From: Flavivirga eckloniae | GTDB lineage: Bacteria; Bacteroidota; Bacteroidia; Flavobacteriales; Flavobacteriaceae | Reading direction: 5' to 3' | DNA: 64,000 nt | Assembly: GCF_002886045.1 (NCBI RefSeq) | Contig: NZ_CP025791.1 | Location: 1,448,001-1,512,000 of the forward strand | Part shown: in pieces, positions 46,874-53,687 of the stretch | Position numbering within the stretch: position 1 is the stretch's first letter | Layout of the letters: the number at the start of each line of letters is the position of its first letter | Notes under the pieces: model-generated | Told to the model about the DNA's origin: nothing | The model's input: only the letters and a program-made list of their open reading frames with translations | Databases searched by the model: none | Made by a program: the position numbers and the translations under genes

Positions 46874-47317
46874 TTAATTAAAAAGTTTAATTCGTCTCAA
46901 TGCTGTTGCTGTTAAATACAAACCAATTGCATAAATCAGATGAATTATAAAAACCTTTAAAAGATGTTGTGAAGAATCTGGTATTTTTGAAAAAAGTGAA
47001 ACTAAACCAACAGCAATTGCAGTTAATACTTTAGGGTTACAAAACCATTTACTACCATAAAACAAAGGCAACAAAAAAGCGAATACAACACCTATACAAT
47101 AATGTCCAATTAGACCATATAATCTTTCGTTTTCTGCATTTGGTGTTTGAATGATTGTATTATGAAAAAATTGCCCCTCTAAAGTATATGCAAACCACCT
47201 ACCCAAAAAAAGCACACCTCTTGATTGTATTTCAAAAAAGCTTGCAATCAGTTTCCAGAAATCAATAAAAAGTGTTGCCCCTAAACCTACTAAAATAGCT
47301 TTATATACGATCCTCAT
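46874..47317 (-). CDS. DUF2938 family membrane protein
   Basis: 147 residues, four helices. ILVGLGATLFIDFWKLIASFF at the N-terminus and GLIGHYCIGVVFAFLLPLFYG in the middle match DUF2938. Genes of this family often accompany AraC regulators and MFS pumps, as here. It is the first gene of the transporter transcript, with the operator 56 bases before its ATG. Function unknown. Confidence 0.82.
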   Translation of the reverse strand: MRIVYKAILVGLGATLFIDFWKLIASFFEIQSRGVLFLGRWFAYTLEGQFFHNTIIQTPNAENERLYGLIGHYCIGVVFAFLLPLFYGSKWFCNPKVLTAIAVGLVSLFSKIPDSSQHLLKVFIIHLIYAIGLYLTATALRRIKLFN

Positions 47318-47372
47318 TTAATATGCTTATTCTAAAAATTACAATACAAAAGTAATTTTGATAAGCCTTAGA

Positions 47373-47408
47373 GTATTAGGATAAAAATGAAGTAGAATAG
47401 GACTTATT
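47373..47408 (-). promoter_or_regulatory. AraC-type direct-repeat operator before DUF2938/MFS
   Basis: TATTAGGATAAAA (47374-47386) and GAATAGGACTTAT (47395-47407), again at a 21-base spacing with linker ATGAAGTA. It overlaps the last codon of the AraC gene, so the regulator and target promoter are interlocked. Confidence 0.7.
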
Positions 47409-48267
47409 TAAGTTTCTGCCTAAATACCTCTGGGGAATAACCTGTATGTTTTTTAAAGAATCTAATAAAATACGAAACATCCTCATACCCTAATTGATAT
47501 GCTATTTGATTTACTTGATTGGATGTTGCCAAAAGATACCTTTTGGATTCTAATATAATTTGTTCGTTTATAAGTTCTGATGCTGTTTTACCTAAAGTTT
47601 GTTTTGTTATCGCATTTAATTGATAATTCGATAAGTTTAACATATCTGCGTATTGAGACACCTGCTTTTTACTAGCGATATTTACTTCTAAAAGCTGAAA
47701 AAACTCTTCAAGGCGCTCCTGAACATACAAGTCTTTATTATTGGAATCTTTTTTGTTTGCATGTCTTAATCTCATTAATTCTATAAAAAGAATCCGAAGA
47801 TTGGATGTTATTACTTCTTTATATGCTTCTGGCCTATTTTGGTATTCATTAAAAATTGACATCAACAAGGCATTCAATCTTGAAAAGTTGCCTTCACCTA
47901 ATTGATAAAGGTTTTTAGTACTTGCTTTTTGCAATAAAATGTTTGGCTCTTTTTCAATTGGACAATAAAATTCAGAATTAAATTGAATCATAAAACCAAT
48001 ACTATCGCTTCTTAATTCAAGCCTGTGTACCTGGCCAGGACGAACGATAAAAACTGAATAATCTGATACCTCGTAGTTTACAAAATCTATTTCATGTTGC
48101 CCATAACCCTTCTTTAAAATTAAAATAAAATAGAAATCATGCCTGTGAAGCGTATGAACCATGTCTTTTCCATCAAGGAGATCTTGCAGGTTTCTTATAG
48201 TGAAATTTCCCAATAGGTCCGGCTCTTTTTGTGTGGCAGTTATATGTCTTATTGGGATAGCCTCCAT
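47404..48267 (-). CDS. AraC-family transcriptional regulator
   Basis: 287 residues. An N-terminal cupin-like domain (about 30-105: HRHDFYFILILKKGYGQHEIDFVNYEVSDYSVFIVRPGQVHRLELRS) is followed by a C-terminal double HTH (about 190-285: SQYADMLNLSNYQLNAITKQTLGKTASELINEQ, QIAYQLGYEDVSYFIRFFKKHTGYSPEVFR). It likely senses a small effector and acts at the two matching direct-repeat operators next to the MFS and methyltransferase genes. Confidence 0.92.
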   Translation of the reverse strand: MEAIPIRHITATQKEPDLLGNFTIRNLQDLLDGKDMVHTLHRHDFYFILILKKGYGQHEIDFVNYEVSDYSVFIVRPGQVHRLELRSDSIGFMIQFNSEFYCPIEKEPNILLQKASTKNLYQLGEGNFSRLNALLMSIFNEYQNRPEAYKEVITSNLRILFIELMRLRHANKKDSNNKDLYVQERLEEFFQLLEVNIASKKQVSQYADMLNLSNYQLNAITKQTLGKTASELINEQIILESKRYLLATSNQVNQIAYQLGYEDVSYFIRFFKKHTGYSPEVFRQKLK

Positions 48268-48345
48268 ATAGGTTTAAATAAAAGAAATTAAAACACCACA
48301 AATTTAATCAAAAATGGGTTGCTTTATTTTTGGGGTCTAAGTTAG

Positions 48346-48481
48346 AATCTTTTAGAAGATGGTATTGATATTAAATATATCCAAACGCTTTTAGGGCATA
48401 GTAGTACAAAAAACGACAGAAATTTACACACATGTTGCCGTAAGTAATTTCAAATCCATCAGAAATCCATTAGATTTGTGA
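48346..48481 (+). pseudogene. C-terminal stub of a tyrosine recombinase, frameshifted
   Basis: Reading from 48346, LLEDGIDIKYIQTLLGHSST is the conserved LLGH box of phage integrases. An extra A in the run at 48408-48413 (six instead of five) shifts the frame. In the corrected frame it ends TEIYTHVAVSNFKSIRNPLD, with stop TGA 48479-48481. An in-frame TAG just before 48346 truncates the upstream side. Only the last 45 codons remain. Confidence 0.8.
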
Positions 48482-48490
48482 AAAATATAA

Positions 48491-48530
48491 TGGATATATG
48501 TGTACCAGTACACATATCCAGTTGTTAGCA
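48491..48530. repeat. Palindromic recombination-site-like element after integrase stub 2
   Basis: ATATGTGTAC (48496-48505), CA, GTACACATAT (48508-48517): a 22-base palindrome with perfect 10-base arms, followed by CAGTTGTTAGCACC. It corresponds base for base in layout to 39305-39345. The next gene starts 20 bases later. Confidence 0.6.
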
Positions 48531-48549
48531 CCAATCAATTCAAAATCAA

Positions 48550-48933
48550 ATGAAAATGAAAGTTACAGTTGAAAAAAATGAAAAGGTTGCCAATATGATA
48601 TTTGCATCCATTTATCCACTTTACCTGAATAGATTGGAGAAAAATGGTAGAACAAAAGAAGAACTCAACCAAGTAATTAAATGGTTTACTGGTTTTGATC
48701 AAGATACTTTACAAGCACTTATTGATGAAAAAGCAACTTTTAGAACATTTTTTCAAAAAGCTAAAATAAATCCAAACGCACACTTGATTAAAGGAGTCGT
48801 TTGTGGTTATCGAATTGAAGAAATAGAGGATGAATTTGAATTGTATAAACAATGTAGACGTATGGAAAAGCTGATTGATGAATTGGCAAGAGGCCGTAAA
48901 ATGGAGAAAATTTTGCGTGAAGAAAAAAAGTAG
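48550..48933 (+). CDS. DUF2200 domain protein
   Basis: 127 residues. KVANMIFASIYPLYLNRLEKNGRTKEELNQVIKWFTGFDQDTL matches DUF2200, a small mostly helical family of unknown function. The C-terminus is highly charged (MEKLIDELARGRKMEKILREEKK). It is the first gene after the second integrase stub and is followed by a short GTTGGCAACAAGC element near 48993, so it looks like a single-gene cassette. Confidence 0.82.
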   Translation: MKMKVTVEKNEKVANMIFASIYPLYLNRLEKNGRTKEELNQVIKWFTGFDQDTLQALIDEKATFRTFFQKAKINPNAHLIKGVVCGYRIEEIEDEFELYKQCRRMEKLIDELARGRKMEKILREEKK

Positions 48934-49013
48934 AAACCGGTACTAACAAAACCTAAACTACATTGAAACGCAGTTCAGCCAAATCGTTGGCAACAAGCAG
49001 AAGTGAGAATCAA

Positions 49014-49367
49014 CTAAGAATATTTTTCAACTACTAAATCACCCCAATTTGCAATCGATTTAATTAATGGAATTAAAGTATTTCCGAAATCTGTAAGTGA
49101 ATATTCGACTTTTAACGGTGGTTTTGAGGTATAAACTTTCCTTTTAATCAATCCGTCTTCCTCTAACGCTTTTAATTGCAAGCTTAATGTCCTTTCAGTA
49201 ACAGTAGGCATAGACTTTCGTAATTCATTATACCTTAACTTTTCATTCATTAAATGAAAAAGGATAACTGTTTTCCATTTCCCACCAATAATTCCCATCG
49301 TTAAGCTTGCACAACAAGGGTATTCTTTACCTCTGAATTTTAGCATTTTTGGCTCTGCTTTTTCCAT
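49014..49367 (-). CDS. HxlR-family transcriptional regulator
   Basis: 117 residues. CCASLTMGIIGGKWKTVILFHLMNEKLRYNELRKSMPTVTERTLSLQLKALEEDGLIKRKVY is the HxlR/MarR-like winged helix with the expected cysteine near its start, which can serve as a redox or electrophile sensor. It is divergent from a nitroreductase gene with 98 bases between, the classic arrangement for a regulator that induces the oxidoreductase in response to quinones or aldehydes. Confidence 0.92.
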   Translation of the reverse strand: MEKAEPKMLKFRGKEYPCCASLTMGIIGGKWKTVILFHLMNEKLRYNELRKSMPTVTERTLSLQLKALEEDGLIKRKVYTSKPPLKVEYSLTDFGNTLIPLIKSIANWGDLVVEKYS

Positions 49368-49465
49368 AAAATGTATACTATCATTTTCGACCGTTATTGC
49401 AAAAATATAAAACTATACTTAAGTTTGCAACTATAAAATTTATAGTAATATAAAACAAAATAAAA

Positions 49466-50066
49466 ATGAGTTTTTTAAAATCAATGCAAAACCGTTATAC
49501 AACCAAAAAGTATGACAACACAAAAAGAATTGAAGAAGGAAAAATTAAAGAGTTAAAAGAAATTTTACAATTAAGTCCTTCTTCAATAAACAGTCAACCT
49601 TGGAAATTTACTTTTGTTTCAGACAATAACACAAAACAAAAACTTTCAAATGTATCGTGGCTAAATACTAATAAAGTTCTCGACAGTGATACTGTTGTCG
49701 TTTTTAGTCGAATCAACAATATTGACGTTTTCGAAACACAAATAGAAAATGAGCTTCCAGAAGGAGCGGTTAATTATTACAAAGAATTTATAAAACCCCA
49801 AACGGACGAGCAAATAAAAGCTTGGTTTGACCGACAAGTTTATTTGGCTTTAGGTGTGTTTTTAAGTGCTTGTGCTGAAATGGGAATCGATGCCACACCA
49901 ATGGAAGGAGTTGAACCAGAAAACTATGACAAAAATTCTAAATCAAACAGAATATGCTACGCTTATGGCAGTAACTATTGGCTATAGAGACAATGAAGAT
50001 TTTAACCAGCCAAGAAAAAAACCGAAATCGAGAAGAGATATTAATAAAGTAATAGAAACCATATGA
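49466..50066 (+). pseudogene. NfsB-like nitroreductase, frameshifted near the 3' end
   Basis: The first frame gives MQNRYTTKKYDNTKRIEEG, SPSSINSQPWKFTFVSD and LALGVFLSACAEMGIDATP, typical NAD(P)H:FMN nitroreductase motifs. At an A run (49931-49935) the frame breaks; removing one A restores ILNQTEYATLMAVTIGYRDN and NQPRKKPKSRRDINKVIE to a stop at 50066, giving a full-length protein of about 200 residues. Either a true pseudogene or a sequencing error in a homopolymer. It is controlled, by position, by the divergent HxlR gene. Confidence 0.85.
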
Positions 50067-50122
50067 AAAAAGTAGTAATGGTATTAGGAATAAGTATGCT
50101 TTTTATAAGGAAAACAAATTAA
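50063..50122 (+). pseudogene. Remnant of an exported-protein gene
   Basis: ATG 50063 overlaps the nitroreductase stop and encodes MKKVVMVLGISMLFIRKTN then stop. It looks like the beginning of a signal peptide whose gene body has been deleted. Confidence 0.35.
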
Positions 50123-50142
50123 ATAATGCAAAAACAGAAATT

Positions 50143-50439
50143 ATGAGTAATCAAAAGTTAACAATTGTAGCAAAAATTGTAGCAAAACCGGAAAAAAGAG
50201 AATTAGTAAAAAGTGAACTACTAAAACTAATTGATATTACAAGAGTAAAAAAAGGCTGCATTAACCACGACTTGCACCAAGACAATGAAAATGAAAACCT
50301 ATTTCTATTCTATGAAAACTGGGAAAGCAGAGCATTATGGCAAACACATATGAACAACAAACATTTAGTTGATTATATGAAAGCTACCGATGGTGCTGTT
50401 GAAGAATTTATACTTAATGAAATAACTCAAATTCAATAA
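50143..50439 (+). CDS. Antibiotic-biosynthesis-monooxygenase (ABM/YgiN-like) domain protein
   Basis: 98 residues forming one ferredoxin-like ABM domain: LTIVAKIVAKPEKRELVKSELLKLI, then KKGCINHDLHQDNENENLFLFYENWESRALWQTHMNNKHLVDY. YgiN-like members are quinol or small-molecule monooxygenases. Together with the HxlR/nitroreductase pair it suggests a quinone- or electrophile-detoxification group. It is probably in the same transcript as the lipoprotein gene one base downstream. Confidence 0.88.
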   Translation: MSNQKLTIVAKIVAKPEKRELVKSELLKLIDITRVKKGCINHDLHQDNENENLFLFYENWESRALWQTHMNNKHLVDYMKATDGAVEEFILNEITQIQ

Positions 50440-50440
50440 A

Positions 50441-50754
50441 ATGAACAAATCAACACTTTATGTTTTGGTAATTCTTGGAATACTTTCTTGTAAAAATCAG
50501 GAAAAGAAACTAAACGAAACTGTTTCAGAGAAAATTGAAAATCCAACTAATAAAGTGATTTTAAGTTCCGAAATTGTTTGGGGAAAATTAAATCCAGTAA
50601 GAGGAGACCAAAGCCCTCAAGCCGGAACAATTTGGGTCAATAGAAAAGGTAAAGTAGCAACTGGTTTTTAGCGAAATTTGTTGACGGATTTTCTACGCCA
50701 CCACATATTTATAATGTTACAGAATTTTTGCCTAAACACAACTTTTGCGCATGA
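50441..50754 (+). pseudogene. Cupin (DUF4437-like) lipoprotein, frameshifted and truncated
   Basis: The lipoprotein signal is YVLVILGILSCKN. The frame continues IVWGKLNPVRGDQSPQAGTI and KVATGF, then hits TAG in a T run (50665-50669). Adding one T restores LAKFVDGFSTPPHIYNVTEF, a cupin metal-site region, but the sequence then leaves homology and stops at 50754. Normal family members are much longer, so the 3' part is lost, close to the left boundary of the island. Confidence 0.75.
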
Positions 50755-50769
50755 TCCGATATAGTGTCT

Positions 50770-50856
50770 TTTTATTTGGCTTCAAAAAAAACACTGATAA
50801 TCATACGATTAACAGTGTTTTGTTGTGACCTATTTCTAGGTTTGTCGGGGTGGCAG
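50770..50856. repeat. Left attachment-site copy: tRNA-Pro 3' end plus terminator
   Basis: TTGTCGGGGTGGCAG (50842-50856) is identical to 58067-58081, the 3' end of the intact tRNA-Pro. The adjoining flank also matches: TTTTATTTGGC, then AAAACACTG (50788-50796) and CAGTGTTTT (50813-50821), and CTATT-CTAGG. After 50856 the two copies diverge. This is the layout of a tRNA-targeting integrative element, with the partial tRNA copy at the distal end. Confidence 0.8.
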
Positions 50857-51402
50857 AACTAACCACCACTTTATATCACACTGTTTTACAGTATTTTATT
50901 TCGTTTTTTCAAATCGTGCACACCTATTTGTACACTAAAACCATAAAAAGAACTTTGAAGATATAATTTGATCTTCTTTGGTGTTATAAAGGTACAAATT
51001 TTATGAAAAAGAATAGAAATTAAAATTAGAATAAACTTATCTTTTATAGCCTTATCCGAAAATATAAACTTCCCACTTGAGGACTTACATCGTACTATTT
51101 TAACCACTCGTCTATTTTTTTTAAATAAGTCTAAACAATTGACCACCCATATAACTTATTTTTTGTGTTATAAAGACCAATTACAGAAGGCAGTAGGTTT
51201 GACTTAATAATGAGTATTTACATATTATGGATTTCCATAAATAAAACTTAGGCATTTGATTGAAGTTTACATTTCGAAACAAATTTTAAGATTAAAATTG
51301 ATTTCGGTTCCAATTATAATAAAATCTATTTGCTTTATATGAGAAATAAACCCAATTGGGTTTATTCCATTGTTGTAGTGTATTGTGACTAAAATTCAAA
51401 AA
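50857..51402. other. Left end of the island, no gene supported
   Basis: About 550 bases. GTGCACA (50916-50922) and TGTACAC (50929-50935) form an imperfect inverted pair that could be an arm or core recombinase site. A minus-strand frame at 50886-51146 encodes a lysine-rich sequence with no recognisable motif, which I do not call a gene. A 22-base palindrome lies at 51345-51366. Confidence 0.5.
51345..51366. promoter_or_regulatory. Perfect 22-base palindrome before the unknown gene
   Basis: AATAAACCCAA followed by its exact reverse complement TTGGGTTTATT. It lies 36 bases before the ATG at 51403. It is a candidate operator for a dimeric regulator or a transcript hairpin. Confidence 0.55.
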
Positions 51403-52215
51403 ATGAATAAACTGATTAAAAAAGATGCAATTGAAAAGGTCAAAGACGAGCTTTCCGAAATTAATGAAAAGGGAAAGAAAACTCGCAAAGGACGTTTTGT
51501 TGTTGCAGCTTTAGGAAGTATTCCTTGGATTGGTGGAGCAATTGCCGCAAGTTCAGCAATACACGCAGAAAAAGAACAAGGAAAAATTAATGACCTTCAA
51601 AAAATTTGGTTAGAGGAACATAATAGAAAAATTGAAGAACTATATTATACCATTTACCAAATTAATGAAAGATTAGATGCTGCTGGTCAGGATGTACATG
51701 AACGAATGGAAAGTGAAGAATATCTAACACTTGTTCGGAAAGGATTTAAAGAGTGGGACAATGCGGAAACTTTCGAAAAGAAAGAATACATAAGAAAATT
51801 ATTAACAAATGCTTGTGCTACTGATTTAACAACTGATGACTTAATACAGTTGTTTATTGAGTGGATTAGACTTTATCATGAAACTCATTTTTTAGTAATT
51901 AAAGAAATCTATAAAACTCCTGGCGTAACAAGAGGTCAAATATGGAGTAATCTAAATGGAAGTCAACCAAGAGAAGATTCTCTTGAGGCAGACTTATACA
52001 AATTGCTTATTCGAGATTTAAGCACAGGAGGAATAATTAGACAACATAGAGAGGTAGATTATTGGGGAAACTATGTAAAAAGCTCCACAAGAAAATCAAA
52101 ATCTGGAACACTAACATCTGCATTTGATAATGAAAAACAATATGAACTCACTGAATTAGGTAAAAAGTTTGTTCATTATACAATGGAAGAAGTTGTTATA
52201 AAAATTGACGAGTAA
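51403..52215 (+). CDS. Unknown protein with hydrophobic hairpin and C-terminal winged-helix-like region
   Basis: 270 residues from the ATG at 51403; a GTG at 51385 would add six residues. A basic helical start (LIKKDAIEKVKDELSEINEKGKKTRKGR) leads into one hydrophobic, glycine-rich stretch, VVAALGSIPWIGGAIAASSAI. A helical middle follows (KINDLQKIWLEEHNRKIEELYYTIYQINERLDA), and the C-terminus (ITRG-type GVTRGQIWSNL, LLIRDLSTGGIIRQHREV, YELTELGKKFVHYTM) looks like a winged helix. The glycine-rich segment resembles pore or membrane-inserting parts of abortive-infection-type proteins, but this is only a resemblance. Its stop overlaps the next start (TAATG). Confidence 0.65.
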   Translation: MNKLIKKDAIEKVKDELSEINEKGKKTRKGRFVVAALGSIPWIGGAIAASSAIHAEKEQGKINDLQKIWLEEHNRKIEELYYTIYQINERLDAAGQDVHERMESEEYLTLVRKGFKEWDNAETFEKKEYIRKLLTNACATDLTTDDLIQLFIEWIRLYHETHFLVIKEIYKTPGVTRGQIWSNLNGSQPREDSLEADLYKLLIRDLSTGGIIRQHREVDYWGNYVKSSTRKSKSGTLTSAFDNEKQYELTELGKKFVHYTMEEVVIKIDE

Positions 52216-52523
52216 TGGAATATAAATATTGCTGGAGATGTAAAATGGAAGTTCCAATGCTTGACTAAGAAGAGCATGCGATTGCATCTAAACTTTATGC
52301 GAAAGGATTTAAAGTTTTGAAAAAAGACAGACAAGAACGTTTCAAAGAGTTATTAGACTATTATAATGATTTGACGGGATTTGGAGAAACGGAACCGAAT
52401 GCTATTATGCATCACTCTCTTGGACAAATTGGACCTGATTGTGAAAAATGTGGAAAATCATACAGAACTCCAAAAGCTAAATTATGTGCTGCTTGCGGAA
52501 ATAAAAGAACATTAACTGAATAA
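52215..52523 (+). pseudogene. Zinc-ribbon protein with an early nonsense codon
   Basis: From ATG 52215 the frame reads MEYKYCWRCKMEVPMLD then TAA at codon 18, and continues in the same frame EEHAIASKLYAKGFKVLKK and on to DCEKCGKSYRTPKAKLCAAC before TAA 52523. Two CxxC pairs at each end make zinc ribbons. A single base change (GAA to TAA) explains the stop. A TTG at 52317 could restart the second part. It is coupled to the preceding gene by a TAATG overlap. Confidence 0.7.
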
Positions 52524-52524
52524 A

Positions 52525-52600
52525 AACCCACTACAACAATTTGTATAATGCATATGCACCATACAAGAGACGTTCTCTGCAAGCTGTAACAAACAGACGA
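52525..52600. repeat. Palindromic attC-like repeat
   Basis: CCCACTACAACAA followed by TTGTAT (52541-52546), aa, TGCATATGCA (52549-52558), cc, ATACAA (52561-52566), a nearly perfect 26-base palindrome. CACTACAACAA is the reverse complement of TTGTTGTAGTG at 51370-51380, so the unknown gene and zinc-ribbon pair is bracketed by inverted 11-base ends. Confidence 0.6.
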
Positions 52601-52601
52601 A

Positions 52602-53684
52602 ATGAACAAGAAAAAAAATAAATATAAGATTAGCCAACGCTCACAAGCACATTTGTTTTTTCTCAACGCTAAAAAGCCAAACTTAAAAAAACAAAAGAGC
52701 CTATTATCCTATACTTTTTTAAGTACATTATATTTCACATTATTTCTTACACACAATATTTGTCAGGGTCAGGAATTAAGTGTGAATGACGCAGTAATTT
52801 ATCTTGAAAGTATAGTCAACGATGAATTATCAAAAAAAGACAATATCTATGAGGGGAATCAAAAAATAGATATTAGTATCTATGAAAATGAAATTAGTGT
52901 CAAATATTATTGGGAAAATAACAATGATGTTATTAAATATGAATATTTGAATAGTGAAATTAAATTCAATGAAATAACTTTTGATATTTCAAATATTTCT
53001 GAGGTATTTACTAACGAATATAAGACGAAAAAAACAGTATCATTAAAATGTAAAAATGGCACAAAAAATTGTTTTTTAATGGAAAACGAAGCCATAAAAA
53101 TATCATTCTCAAAAGAATTTTCTGATAGACCAAATACTTACAATCACTATGACTACCTTCATCTCTTTTATTTAAATAATATAAAAAGCCAGAATAAGGT
53201 TTTTATCGCTCTTAATTATATCATTTATGAAATGAAGAGGTTAAATGGGCAAAAACGAGACTTAACATTTAACCAAATAATTAATCAATCAAAAACAAAT
53301 AATGAAATAATTGACTTAGAGAAAAAAAATGGTGTATCATTTCTAACAATCAACATTGGAGGATTAGAGACTAACGCTATTTTAGATTCAGGTGCAAGTG
53401 ATGTATCTATATCAGAAAGTTTTGAACAAGAACTCTTAAGCAAAAATATAATCAATCAAAAAGAATACTTAAAACCTGGACTATATACAATTGCTGATGG
53501 TAGTGTAGTTCAATCTAATCGATTTATTATACCTTACGTCAAAATCAATAACGTATTAGTTAAGAATGTGTTATGTTCGGTAAACAAATCAAAAGATGTA
53601 CTCTTATTAGGAAAATCATTTCTTGATAGATTTAAAAGTTGGGAAATAAATAATGAATCAAATAAATTAATACTTAAATTATAA
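52602..53684 (+). CDS. Retropepsin-like aspartic protease, membrane-anchored or exported (system gene 1)
   Basis: 360 residues. A basic N-terminus is followed by a hydrophobic segment (about 35-53, SYTFLSTLYFTLFLTHNIC), then a 180-residue region of unknown fold. The C-terminus is a clan AA single-lobe retropepsin (about 245-350). The catalytic motif is LDSGASDVSI (Asp262-Ser-Gly), then LYTIADGSVVQSN as the flap and VLLLGKSFLDRF as the conserved end. One lobe means it must dimerise to be active. It is the first gene of a five-gene operon, 3 bases from the next; a processing role on a partner protein is inferred. Confidence 0.8.
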   Translation: MNKKKNKYKISQRSQAHLFFLNAKKPNLKKQKSLLSYTFLSTLYFTLFLTHNICQGQELSVNDAVIYLESIVNDELSKKDNIYEGNQKIDISIYENEISVKYYWENNNDVIKYEYLNSEIKFNEITFDISNISEVFTNEYKTKKTVSLKCKNGTKNCFLMENEAIKISFSKEFSDRPNTYNHYDYLHLFYLNNIKSQNKVFIALNYIIYEMKRLNGQKRDLTFNQIINQSKTNNEIIDLEKKNGVSFLTINIGGLETNAILDSGASDVSISESFEQELLSKNIINQKEYLKPGLYTIADGSVVQSNRFIIPYVKINNVLVKNVLCSVNKSKDVLLLGKSFLDRFKSWEINNESNKLILKL

Positions 53685-53687
53685 TAT

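Noticed and set aside
48350-48530. CRISPR-like repeats around the palindromes
   Set aside because: Only two distant copies, no regular spacers and no cas genes.
36190-50856. One single island from tmRNA to tRNA-Pro
   Set aside because: No duplicate of the tmRNA 3' end was found and the cargo between 39 and 50 kb is bounded by other repeats, so several independent insertions fit better.
50886-51146. Minus-strand open frame of 86 codons at the left end of the island
   Set aside because: The residues show no motif, no plausible start context and strong AT bias. The frame begins in non-coding sequence and covers the imperfect GTGCACA palindrome, so it is probably chance.
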